Source of the DNA: Methanoregula sp.
Lineage (GTDB): Archaea; Halobacteriota; Methanomicrobia; Methanomicrobiales; Methanospirillaceae
Length of the DNA stretch: 64,000 nt
NCBI RefSeq assembly: GCF_023227875.1
Contig: NZ_JALOCH010000003.1
Location: 186,001 to 250,000, forward strand
Direction: 5' to 3'
Positions 28,000 to 35,240 of the stretch are shown here, one piece after another. The position numbers and the translations under genes are program-made. Below the pieces are notes generated by a model that searched no databases, had not been told where the DNA came from, and saw only the letters and a program-made list of their open reading frames with translations. Numbering within the stretch: the first letter of the stretch is position 1; every line of letters begins with the position of its first letter.

Positions 28000-28849
28000 T
28001 CTCGCCGGTATACATCTGGTACAACTCGTCGGCGAACTTCCCGAGCCGGGGGATCAGCGTAAAGAGCCAGTACGCCAGCATGACCAGGATCACGAGCGCC
28101 AGCAGTTCCATGATCACGTTGTGCGCCCAGAAGAAACTCTCGTACCCGGGTTCGCCGTTGCTTGCGATATCCGGGTAATACGGGAACCACTGGTCCGTGT
28201 ATGCCATGATCACAAAGGCGTTCCGGAGCAGGTTGAGGAAATAGATGGGCAGCACGATGATGAGGAAGGCATAGCACTTCTGCCGTACTGTTGTCGGGAC
28301 TGCCGCGGCCACACCCAGCAGGATCGCGATGCTCTGGATGCCGGTACACCCAAGGACGATCTGGACGCTGTACCCGTTGCGGGTGATCGTGTCGCGGAGC
28401 AGGTCCCCGCATGCGGCCGGGTCCATCGCCCGTTCGGTGGCCACGTTCATGCAGGTGAGCGAGACCGTGTAGTTGAGGGCTTCGAGTATCCAGATGACCT
28501 GCCCGACAACCATGGAGATGAGCTGGTCCCCGAGCCAGGCAAAGAGGGGCACCTGCGTGAACCCGAACGGGGCGTAGATGAGGAACGCGACTGCCGCCGC
28601 CCTTGATATGTTGATCGCCCGTTCATCGTTAATAAGGAGGTATTTTATGGTGATCGCGAGGAATGGCACGGACATTGCCGCGATCAGGGGATACATGAAA
28701 TTGTATTCCTTAAAAAATTCCGGCAGCTCGGCAAACAGGGTCAGGACAATGAATATCCACCCGGTGATAGCTGCATACTTCCGATGTCGACCGGGTATGA
28801 GGAATGCCAGAAATCCGGCACAGGATAAAAGGACCAGATACTCGATCAT
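27971..28849 (-). CDS. artA: Archaeosortase A
   Basis: A 292-residue multi-span membrane cysteine protease/transpeptidase. The catalytic triad is readable as Cys168 in GCTGIQ, Arg209 in LLRNAF and His243 in FWAHNV. ArtA removes PGF-CTERM tails from surface proteins and joins them to lipid. I prefer ATG 28849 over the in-frame GTG at 28864. The repeat-domain surface protein at the left edge of the window is a plausible client. Confidence 0.95.
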   Translation of the reverse strand: MIEYLVLLSCAGFLAFLIPGRHRKYAAITGWIFIVLTLFAELPEFFKEYNFMYPLIAAMSVPFLAITIKYLLINDERAINISRAAAVAFLIYAPFGFTQVPLFAWLGDQLISMVVGQVIWILEALNYTVSLTCMNVATERAMDPAACGDLLRDTITRNGYSVQIVLGCTGIQSIAILLGVAAAVPTTVRQKCYAFLIIVLPIYFLNLLRNAFVIMAYTDQWFPYYPDIASNGEPGYESFFWAHNVIMELLALVILVMLAYWLFTLIPRLGKFADELYQMYTGEIRKAFGKGR

Positions 28850-29005
28850 TAGTAAATTATCCACGCAGTACCAAAAAAAGGATTCTGAAGTGCCGGTTTT
28901 TTTTCAGGTCTCCGTGGTCCGTTCCGGACCCGGCCGGAACCATTGCGAATCTGGAAATCATGAGCTGCATTACACGAGAGTTAATCTTCTATAGTGACCC
29001 ATGTA

Positions 29006-29326
29006 ATGCACATGTTTTGTCCTGAATGTAAGACTCTTATGATGTCGTCCGGAGGTCAGCTGAAGTGCCGTAAGTGCGGTTATATCAGGAAGATCGACAG
29101 CAACGACCAGATGACAATGAGGAAGGAGCGCACGGAGAACGAGATTACCATCGTGGACGATGAAGATACCAACATCAAGACCATGCCCACGATCCAGATC
29201 AAGTGCCCCAAGTGCGAGAACAACCTTGCAATCTGGTGGCTCCGCCAGCTCCGCGCTGCTGATGAAAGCGAGGTCCGTTTCTTCCGCTGCACGGAATGCA
29301 GTCACACCTGGCGCCAGTACGATTAG
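29006..29326 (+). CDS. tfs: Transcription elongation factor TFS
   Basis: A 106-residue TFIIS-like factor with two zinc ribbons: MFCPEC ... CRKCGY at the N-terminus and KCPKCENN ... CTECSHTW at the C-terminus. The acidic loop needed to trigger RNA cleavage by RNA polymerase is present as AADES. Start choice among GTG 28994, ATG 29006 and ATG 29012 is uncertain; the lack of a ribosome site suggests a leaderless mRNA. Confidence 0.95.
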   Translation: MHMFCPECKTLMMSSGGQLKCRKCGYIRKIDSNDQMTMRKERTENEITIVDDEDTNIKTMPTIQIKCPKCENNLAIWWLRQLRAADESEVRFFRCTECSHTWRQYD

Positions 29327-29648
29327 ATACCAATCATACGTTTACCCATTCGATATATTCAGAAAATCAATAACCAGCCAGCAAACTACAATCCATTGAC
29401 AACATTTTTCTCAAGAATTTTTCTTGGTAATTCCCTGCCGCCCGGCCGATTGCGGGGGTCCTGAACAATTATTTCCGGTAACCATTTTTTTTACGATAAT
29501 TCAGATTTGGCAACGTGTGTAACATTTGACCTTGTCATCACAACTTGTCAGGCCGGATGGTCCTGCTGTACCTTTTTGGATACAATGGCTATGGCCGAGG
29601 TGGGATCCGGATTAAAAAAAGAGTACGGGATTCATTCCCGATTCCGTT
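29327..29648. other. Convergent intergenic region, no gene seen
   Basis: 322 nt between the ends of tfs and the AIM24-family gene. There are several T-runs (for example 29404-29420 and 29478-29493) that could terminate transcription. No conserved frame, tRNA or repeat was recognised. Confidence 0.5.
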
Positions 29649-30350
29649 TCAGACTGCCTTGACCTGCACGACTTCCGGCTTGGGCAGGTAGGGGATGATG
29701 GAGGCAGCGAGTTTTGCGATGTCCATGGACTGGAGCACGACCTTTCCCGGGCCGGTCAGGGTAGTGACGAACAGCCCCTCCCCGCCAAAGATCGCGGTCG
29801 TGATCCCGCCGACAAGCGCGATATCGTAACTCACCGAGTGGTCGAACCCGACAACGAGCCCGGTCTGCACCTTGACGACCTCGCCGGGTTTCAGGGTCAT
29901 CTCGATGATGTCCCCGCAGCAGTGGAGGAAGACGGTGCCCTGCCCGGTCATGCGCTGGAGGATGAAGCCTTCCCCGCCAAAGAGCCCTGCACGGATCTTA
30001 TTCGTGAGCGCGATCTCGAGGTCCACGCCATCATCGCAGCAGAGGAACGACTCCTTGCTGGCGATGAAATCCTTGTCCGGGCTGACCGTCACCGGGAAAA
30101 TTTTCCCCGGCATGGTCCCGGCAAAGGAGACGAACCCGGCCGTGTCGCCCGCGGTGAACCGGGTGAGGAAGATGCTCTCGCCCGTGACAGCGCGTTTCAG
30201 GCCGGAGATGATGCCGCCCTTGAGCTGGCTCTCCATCGTGAACGACCCGGTCATGTTCACCATCGATCCGGCTTCGGCAAAGATCCCTTCCCCAGGCTGG
30301 AGGTCGATCTTCACCATCTGCAGGTTGTTGCCAATGATCTCGTGCTTCAT
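29649..30350 (-). CDS. AIM24/TIGR00266 family protein
   Basis: A 233-residue beta-rich protein with repeated Gly-rich turns (GGIISGLKRAVTGESIF, AGLFGGEGF, TAIFGGEGLF). These mark the AIM24/TIGR00266 family found in all domains of life, with no settled biochemical role. ATG 30350 has AGGA upstream; the open frame extends 12 codons further without conserved features. Confidence 0.85.
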   Translation of the reverse strand: MKHEIIGNNLQMVKIDLQPGEGIFAEAGSMVNMTGSFTMESQLKGGIISGLKRAVTGESIFLTRFTAGDTAGFVSFAGTMPGKIFPVTVSPDKDFIASKESFLCCDDGVDLEIALTNKIRAGLFGGEGFILQRMTGQGTVFLHCCGDIIEMTLKPGEVVKVQTGLVVGFDHSVSYDIALVGGITTAIFGGEGLFVTTLTGPGKVVLQSMDIAKLAASIIPYLPKPEVVQVKAV

Positions 30351-30557
30351 AATATTCCTGTTTGATATTCCGTCAGAAAAGTACAAATGTGTTTGGGAGC
30401 GTGAGCCGGGATATTTTTATTGCGGGACGGGAGCAGGAACGAATGAGGGTATCCGCAAAGGAGCCTGGTGAATAGCGCAGCAGAGGATTGCGTACCCGTC
30501 AGGATATTGACCGCATGCAGGAAAACCATTAAAAGAATTTCAGGTACAATCAGAGAT

Positions 30558-31250
30558 ATGCGCAATACTCCTTTCATCGCACTCCTGTTTGTCGTATGCA
30601 TGCTGGCGGTTGCCGCTGGATGCACCAGCCAGCAGGGCAGCAAGACCGTTGTGACTCCCGCGGTCACCATTGCGGTCCCTGACAACGATGCCTCGCAAAA
30701 AGCGTTCCTCTCCATGCCCCAGGCACCGCTCAATGAGACTGAGACTACGGATATCCTCTACCTGCAGGAAGCAGAAAAATTCGATCACGATCTCAATACC
30801 GCGCTCTACGGCATGCACAGCGACATCCCGGTCTTCCTGCACATCGCCAATGCATCCGGGGTCTACATGGCGATCGACAACGTGATCCTCCAGCGGTACG
30901 GTATCCCCTCACCGGAGAACGAGGCTGCCGGAGTCTTTACGAACCAGAAACTCCAGCAGATGTATACGGCAGATATCAACAGCGGTTACGCATCCGCTAC
31001 CACTGCGCTGACGTCAAGCGCCACGTTCGAGGACATGCACATCGCAGACCTCCAGGGTGCCATGGGGCGTACTGACAACAGCGACCTGCAGTTCATCTAC
31101 CGGCAGCAGCTTGCGTCCGCCCGTAATAATCTCCGGTTGCTCAACCAGTGGATCACCGCGTACGGCGGGACGTACACGCCAACGTACATCACGCAGGCAT
31201 CCTACAATGAAATTATCAGCACACCGATGGAACAGATCCCGGTGCAGTAA
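30558..31250 (+). CDS. DUF2202 ferritin-like lipoprotein
   Basis: A 230-residue secreted protein. The signal peptide ends in a lipobox-like AAGCTS, so it is probably lipid-anchored. The mature part has the helical DUF2202 pattern (AEKFDHDLN, PVFLHIANASGVYMAID, then LQFIYRQQLASARNNLR). DUF2202 domains are ferritin-like four-helix bundles; the metal ligands and reaction are not established. ATG 30558 is chosen because the signal peptide begins there. Confidence 0.85.
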   Translation: MRNTPFIALLFVVCMLAVAAGCTSQQGSKTVVTPAVTIAVPDNDASQKAFLSMPQAPLNETETTDILYLQEAEKFDHDLNTALYGMHSDIPVFLHIANASGVYMAIDNVILQRYGIPSPENEAAGVFTNQKLQQMYTADINSGYASATTALTSSATFEDMHIADLQGAMGRTDNSDLQFIYRQQLASARNNLRLLNQWITAYGGTYTPTYITQASYNEIISTPMEQIPVQ

Positions 31251-31431
31251 TTTTTTTTGAAATTTTTTTTTTAATTTTGCCGCCCGGAACTTTTTTTAAT
31301 TTTTCTGGAGTCAGAAAAAAAAGAATTTGCGAGGGCTTACGCGTGCAATGCCGGGACTGTTTGCGCCAGGCACTTGCCCTGACCCGTGGTCTTTCAACAT
31401 CTTTAAACGCCGGCCGTGCTCCACTATAATC

Positions 31432-31875
31432 ATGGAATTAGGGGATCTGTTCCTGCAGGTCATCGAACGATATCATCATATCCTCATTGAAGCTGACGGA
31501 TCAGAACCAGGATCGACACCCGGGTTTCCTGACATCACGATCAACCAGTATTTTTACCTGCAGGCGGTCCAGCGCAATGAGAATATCACGCTGACCGAAC
31601 TTGCACGTATCATCGGGGTCTCCAAGCCATCGGCCACGGCAGCAATCACCAAGTTGATCAGTGACAACTTTGTGATCCGTACTCAGTCCAAAGTCGACCA
31701 GAGAAAATTCCACCTCTCCCTTTCAGAGATGGGACAGGCAGTTTTCGTGCATAAGCACCGGGCATGCCGGCAGTTTATCGAACGGCTGGAGCAATGCACG
31801 ACACCGGATGAGCAGAAGATCCTTACCCGGGCGTTCCGGATTATGGTCGAGAGCCCGCTTGAGCCGGGCGAATAA
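31432..31875 (+). CDS. MarR family transcriptional regulator
   Basis: A 147-residue winged-helix regulator. The recognition region is ITLTELARIIGVSKPSATAA and the wing follows (RTQSKVDQRKFHLSLS). A TATA-like TTTAAA lies about 26 nt upstream of the ATG with no ribosome site, consistent with a leaderless transcript. It precedes an SRPBCC-domain gene, and an inverted repeat lies between them, so it probably controls that gene. Confidence 0.88.
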   Translation: MELGDLFLQVIERYHHILIEADGSEPGSTPGFPDITINQYFYLQAVQRNENITLTELARIIGVSKPSATAAITKLISDNFVIRTQSKVDQRKFHLSLSEMGQAVFVHKHRACRQFIERLEQCTTPDEQKILTRAFRIMVESPLEPGE

Positions 31876-31888
31876 GTCCTGTCGGAAA

Positions 31889-31913
31889 TTAGTTAGTTCA
31901 CCCTAACAAACTA
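31889..31913. promoter_or_regulatory. Inverted repeat, candidate MarR operator
   Basis: GTTAG (31892-31896) and CTAAC (31903-31907) form an inverted repeat inside a wider imperfect TTAGTTAG/CTAACAAACTA. It sits just after the MarR gene and in front of the SRPBCC gene, partly over a likely TATA region (CTATTTATCC). MarR proteins bind such palindromes; the assignment is inference. Confidence 0.5.
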
Positions 31914-31942
31914 TTTATCCGATCGGGTAATACTTTTCCGGT

Positions 31943-32038
31943 ATGCAACATCACTGTTTCAAACGGGGAATGAAAAAATCTGCAGGGACAAAGGACGATG
32001 CAGCGCAGGAATTTTTTACCGCGAGGGGACGGGCATGA
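31943..32038 (+). CDS. Possible leader peptide upstream of SRPBCC gene
   Basis: A 31-codon frame whose stop overlaps the next start (ATGA). The product ends DDAAQEFFTARGRA and has no known family. An internal ATG at 31970 follows GGGGA. It could be a short coupled gene or just untranslated leader; the overlap is the main support. Confidence 0.3.
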   Translation: MQHHCFKRGMKKSAGTKDDAAQEFFTARGRA

Positions 32039-32523
32039 GCCAGCCTACGTATGGATCCGGCAGCCGGGCCACAAAAAAAGCCGTGCTGCATCTTCATGCA
32101 CCCCCTTCAAGGGTCTTTCCCCTCCTCTGCCCCGAGCGCGAACGCGACTGGATTGCCGGGTGGGACTATACGATGGTGTACTCGCAGTCCGGTTACGCAG
32201 AGCCCGGCTGTGTCTTTACCACCACGCTTCCCGATGAGGGGCTGACCATCTGGATGTGTGCAGAACACATGCCCGACCGGCGCGTTGTGTTCTCCCGGGT
32301 CACGCCCGGCCTGATAACAATCCACTGGGAGATGGATCTTTCTCAACCCACACCGGGTGATACCGATCTTGCCGTTACCTGGACGGTGACCGGGCTCTCC
32401 GAAGCGGGGAACCGGTTTGTTGACACCATGCTCGATGAGCGTTTCTCCGGCCTGACGGGGATGCTCAAGCGGTGCCTTGACCACTACTTCACTACCGGGA
32501 CAATGCTGCCTGTGGGTCTCTAA
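32035..32523 (+). CDS. SRPBCC/START-like domain protein
   Basis: A 162-residue protein. Features of the lipid-binding SRPBCC fold are visible: VLHLHAPPSRVFPLLCPERERDWIAGWDY near the N-terminus in pieces, GCVFTTTLPD, and a long C-terminal helix (GLTGMLKRCLDHYF). Such proteins bind hydrophobic ligands. Its location next to a MarR regulator suggests ligand-controlled expression. The frame starts at ATG 32035 with GAGGGGA upstream. Confidence 0.75.
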   Translation: MSQPTYGSGSRATKKAVLHLHAPPSRVFPLLCPERERDWIAGWDYTMVYSQSGYAEPGCVFTTTLPDEGLTIWMCAEHMPDRRVVFSRVTPGLITIHWEMDLSQPTPGDTDLAVTWTVTGLSEAGNRFVDTMLDERFSGLTGMLKRCLDHYFTTGTMLPVGL

Positions 32524-32628
32524 AAAAGATGTCGGGCCTATCCAACGCCCTGTCATTGGGCGGACCCGGGAATAATCGTTAAACCAATCCGGCATTTTTT
32601 TTAAATGAGTCAGAAATTTTTTAATTTA

Positions 32629-32668
32629 CGATGCCCGGCGCGGGAAAATGATGGGGGATGGCGCTACG
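32629..32668 (+). repeat. Dispersed ~40 bp repeat, copy A
   Basis: Begins CGATGCCCGGCGCGGGAAAA and ends GGCGCTACG. Its ends are partly complementary. Related copies lie at 35634, 36303 and 37103, with a degenerate start at 34261. It lies between the SRPBCC gene and hicA, at the left edge of the accessory island. Confidence 0.7.
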
Positions 32669-32781
32669 AAATTTTTTTGATTCGTAACCTTGCCTGGATG
32701 AGTGAGAAGGGGGCGTCGCGGAGAGTCCATGAGGAGCAGAGATGGTGGAGGAATCGTACTACGAAAATCTGCTGTCAGTCT

Positions 32782-33030
32782 TTAACTTTTTTCAAATGCT
32801 TCCAGGAATGCGTCTCGTGAAATCACGGCCTGCGTGCAGATTGTCCGCAGGGTCGATCCCTTGATCGTTTCGTGATTCGGGATTGTCATAGGAGTTTTCG
32901 TTCCGTCCGGGTTGATGCGTTCCAGTGCAATATGATTCCCGGTCCGGACAACATCAAATCCAAGAATATGAAACGTGTGGAGAACCCGCTGTTTGGGGAC
33001 GTCGTGAGGAAAAATTTGTGGAAATCCCAG
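32782..33030 (-). CDS. hicA: HicA-like toxin, start codon uncertain
   Basis: The conserved HicA core is clear: LGFDVVRTGNHIALER with the catalytic His, then PMTIPNHETIKGSTLRTI and a C-terminal DAFLEAF. HicA is a small double-stranded-RNA-binding mRNase. The frame is closed by TAA just upstream and offers no ATG, GTG or TTG before the conserved region; the only near-cognate start is CTG at 33030, giving 82 residues. It may use a rare start or be inactivated. A 13-bp hairpin lies immediately upstream. Confidence 0.65.
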   Translation of the reverse strand: MGFPQIFPHDVPKQRVLHTFHILGFDVVRTGNHIALERINPDGTKTPMTIPNHETIKGSTLRTICTQAVISRDAFLEAFEKS

Positions 33031-33036
33031 AAATTA

Positions 33037-33068
33037 AACCAATCTCACAACGAAGTGTGAGATTGGTT
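33037..33068. repeat. 13-bp perfect hairpin between hicB and hicA
   Basis: AACCAATCTCACA (33037-33049) and TGTGAGATTGGTT (33056-33068) pair perfectly around a 6 nt loop. It lies between the two toxin-antitoxin genes, directly before the HicA frame, so it could limit toxin translation or transcription. Inserted palindromes could also have displaced the original toxin start. Confidence 0.75.
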
Positions 33069-33095
33069 GTGAGTTACAGGTTTTCCACAAATCGA

Positions 33096-33115
33096 GAAGA
33101 TTTTATAAAATCTTC
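33096..33115. repeat. 20-bp perfect AT-rich palindrome downstream of hicB
   Basis: GAAGATTTTATAAAATCTTC is a perfect palindrome 10 nt after the hicB stop. Such a site could bind a dimeric regulator or end transcription. Confidence 0.75.
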
Positions 33116-33125
33116 GAAGTTCATT

Positions 33126-33341
33126 TCAGATGACGACCTCGGCCAGTCGTGCATCTACGATATCGTCATCGGAAAAAGCATTCTTGCCGAATGTCTCGAT
33201 ATGGAACCGGATCGCGGAGGTGACATCTGCCACCGCCTCTTCATAGGTGTCGCCTTCGCCAACGACCACTCCCCGCATGCCGACAGGATATGCTACAAAG
33301 CCGTCCTGGTGTTTCTCGACAATAATCTTGAAAGGCTGCAT
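33126..33341 (-). CDS. hicB: HicB-like antitoxin (partial HicB fold)
   Basis: A 71-residue protein with the HicB N-terminal fold: FKIIVEKHQDGFVAYPVG, then GVVVGEGDTYEEAVADVTSAI. No separate DNA-binding domain is present, as in short HicB forms. It starts at ATG 33341; the open frame upstream to 33446 lacks family character. It precedes the HicA frame by about 95 nt, a wide gap for this pair, which is normally adjacent. Confidence 0.85.
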   Translation of the reverse strand: MQPFKIIVEKHQDGFVAYPVGMRGVVVGEGDTYEEAVADVTSAIRFHIETFGKNAFSDDDIVDARLAEVVI

Positions 33342-33559
33342 GGATTGTCCCGCTCCTGATATTTTATTGGTGTCGGGAAATATTAAGGAGATCGTCCCTT
33401 TGTTTCTGTTGCGCATGGGAGCCGGCGGGCCGGATAGGGAGCGCATGTGTTACAGGATCTCCCGGCCAGACTGACAGAAAATCCCGGGCGAGTTTTCTCC
33501 TCAACAAATCTTGAGTATATACGCCGCTTTTATGTCGAATATCATGAGGTTGCCCCACA

Positions 33560-33586
33560 GATTCCCCAGACACTGTCTGGGTAATC
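33560..33586. repeat. 27-nt near-palindrome, first of a pair
   Basis: Centre CCCAGACACTGTCTGGG (33565-33581), with complementary GATT/AATC ends. The 13-base core CAGACACTGTCTG recurs exactly 54 nt downstream. Confidence 0.75.
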
Positions 33587-33613
33587 TCCGGCAATCGGCC
33601 CGGCGAAAGCACC

Positions 33614-33640
33614 AATTGGGCAGACACTGTCTGCCGAATT
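33614..33640. repeat. 27-nt near-palindrome, second of a pair
   Basis: Centre GGCAGACACTGTCTGCC (33619-33635), with AATT/AATT ends. It shares the 13-base core with 33567-33579; the outer arms differ but stay self-complementary, which suggests that pairing, not sequence, is conserved. Confidence 0.75.
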
Positions 33641-33672
33641 CAGTTCCCGATTTACCCTCAGCAGATCTTAAT

Positions 33673-33737
33673 TCTCCGACGTCCGACAGGTCATCAGACC
33701 TGGAGGAGGAGAAGAGTCATAGACTCTTCGACGGAGA
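33673..33737. ncRNA. Possible three-way-junction structured element
   Basis: An outer stem TCTCCG (33673-33678)/CGGAGA (33732-33737) encloses two hairpins: CAGGTC/GACCTG (33687-33702, 4 nt loop) and GAAGAGTC/GACTCTTC (33711-33729, 3 nt loop). It may be an RNA or a DNA cruciform site. Only the pairing is seen; expression is unknown. Confidence 0.4.
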
Positions 33738-33974
33738 CCCATGCCAGAAAGACCCCCCGGACCCGCTTCAGTGTGCCTTATTCCCAAAAAACCGCGCAAT
33801 GAGGAGATTTTATCGGGCGATACGGGCCCTGATTGGATTTTCTCCGTCGAAGAATAAAAAATGCGCTAATGGGCGCTATTGGACGGCTGATCTCTCTCAA
33901 AACGGGCTAGGGTACCGAAAATTGAAAAGAACCCCCGTTTTGGATCGCAGTTTTAGGGGTCCCTAATACGGGTC

Positions 33975-34046
33975 ATCTGACCTGTGACAGGTATCTGACC
34001 CGTGACAGGTCAGGTGCATCGGACAGGTATCTGACCTGTCACAGGT
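33975..34046. repeat. Four 18-bp tandem units carrying palindromes
   Basis: Units at 33975, 33993, 34011 (degenerate) and 34029 follow an exact 18 bp period. Three match ATCTGACCYGTSACAGGT; each holds a 13-base palindrome of the type ACCTGTGACAGGT. Iterated palindromes with a near-two-turn period look like protein-binding iterons or operators. Confidence 0.8.
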
Positions 34047-34260
34047 ATTTTGCATGAGTCCGGATCTGCACTATCTAAGAGGGGGTTCCGGAGCTGGGAT
34101 TTACGTCGGTAACGTCGGAGACAGGAAGGGTCCTGGGGAGATAAGGTACGGGAAATTTTTTTGAGAAAATTTTCCGGTGCGGTGAAATATTTTTGGAAAA
34201 TCTTTTGCGGATTGTGGAAGTAAAAAAATTTGGAAATTTTTCTTTGAGCAATCATAATCT

Positions 34261-34540
34261 GCGATGCCTCACACGCAAAATATTTGAGGGGATGAGTGGA
34301 TCGCCAGAAAATTTTGCTGAGGGGTACGGGGGGTCACGAAAATATTTTTGTGAGGGGTACCCCCCCTCAGCAAAAAATTTCCGTGAGGGTCTGCCCCTGT
34401 TTTCGAAACGGTTTACGACGGGGCGTCGTGTTTGTGCGTGCGGGAAATCATGAGGGGTCATGGGGGTCACCGAAAAAAAATGATGAGGGGGTGGGGGACT
34501 CAGCAAAATTTTCTTGTGAGGGGCAGGGAGATTTCATTCC
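34261..34540. repeat. Degenerate ~30-36 bp repeat array
   Basis: The region repeats an A/T-rich half (AAAATTTT-like) followed by a G-rich half (TGAGGGGTACGGGGGTCAC-like) about seven or eight times. The first unit, at 34261, opens GCGATGCCT, like the dispersed ~40 bp repeat. It lies between the tandem palindromes and the 3' end of the TBP gene. One plus-strand frame reads through it as a repeated peptide pattern (ENFAEGYGGSRKYF), but no start or family supports coding. Confidence 0.6.
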
Positions 34541-34551
34541 AGATAGTATAA

Positions 34552-35103
34552 TCAAATGTTACCTAACATCTGTTCAAGGAATGCAACTCCTCTCACTACA
34601 TCATCCATCGTTTTTCCCCCTGTCAGGATTATTTTCCCTGATGAAAAGAGAAGAGCAACAATTTTTGGATCTGGTATACGATATACCAACCCGGGAAACT
34701 GTTCCGGTTCGTACTCGATTTTTTCCATGTTAAGCGTGATAACTACCTTATTCAGGTTAATGTACTTCCCGAGGTCATACGAACAGACGATATTGGTAAC
34801 GGCCACCTCAGGTGCATCATGACAGGTTACTCCGGCCTTTTTCATTCTCTGGATGAGATTATCCAGACCACGGACAAATTCATCGTGACTTTTGATCCCA
34901 GTAATTACCACCTTCCCGGAAGAGAAAACGAGTACCGTGATTTTGGGGTTTTGAAGTCGTAATACTGCACCGGGGAATCGTTTCTTGTTGAGTTCGCAGT
35001 TCTCAACCGTTTCTGAAAGTTCAACAAGATCGATAGAATCAGCGATAGATCCCGAAGCAACGATATTCTCAATCTTAGGTGACTGAAATTTTTCTTTACT
35101 CAT
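34552..35103 (-). CDS. tbp: TATA-box-binding protein
   Basis: A 183-residue TBP with two direct repeats (about residues 9-88 and 99-180). All four DNA-intercalating phenylalanines are present: F43 (RFPGAV) and F60 (VLVFSSGK) in the first repeat, F136 (QFPGLV) and F153 (LLFSSGK) in the second. It recruits RNA polymerase with TFB. It lies in an accessory island and beside a partial paralogue, so it may be an additional TBP rather than the only one; the window cannot decide this. The first repeat is the more divergent one (ENCELNKKRFPG). Confidence 0.95.
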   Translation of the reverse strand: MSKEKFQSPKIENIVASGSIADSIDLVELSETVENCELNKKRFPGAVLRLQNPKITVLVFSSGKVVITGIKSHDEFVRGLDNLIQRMKKAGVTCHDAPEVAVTNIVCSYDLGKYINLNKVVITLNMEKIEYEPEQFPGLVYRIPDPKIVALLFSSGKIILTGGKTMDDVVRGVAFLEQMLGNI

Positions 35104-35115
35104 GAAGGTTAGATG

Positions 35116-35148
35116 GGTATGATGATCGCAAGTTGTTATCGGTTAATT
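35116..35148. repeat. Duplicated upstream sequence of TBP gene, copy 1
   Basis: A 33-bp segment 13-45 nt upstream of the TBP start matches 35571-35603 upstream of the half-TBP gene at 31 of 33 positions. It marks a duplicated promoter or operator. Confidence 0.8.
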
Positions 35149-35240
35149 ATCCCAGAGTCTCACCGGGTTAAAATTCACCTGTGGAGAATACAAAGTTCAA
35201 TACGCCGTCAGAATCTCCTGCTCCGGAGACTTTCCCGGAA

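Larger units (their letters stand above)
33342..34551. other. 1.2 kb gene-free, palindrome- and repeat-dense DNA
   Basis: No convincing gene is found on either strand between hicB and the TBP gene. The region holds two 27-nt near-palindromes sharing a core, a possible three-way-junction structure, an 18-bp tandem repeat array, and a longer degenerate array. Its left end carries the hicB promoter. Details are in separate entries. Confidence 0.7.

Noticed and set aside
29327..29648. tRNA or small RNA gene
   Set aside because: No cloverleaf, T-loop-like GGTTCRANTCC or strong stem was found.
33511..33966. Open frame of 151 codons in the palindrome-rich region
   Set aside because: It runs through inverted repeats, has no ribosome site or TATA box at a suitable distance, and the protein has no recognisable composition or domain.
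33975..34046. CRISPR array
   Set aside because: The units abut or keep an 18 bp period with no unique spacers, and no cas genes are present.
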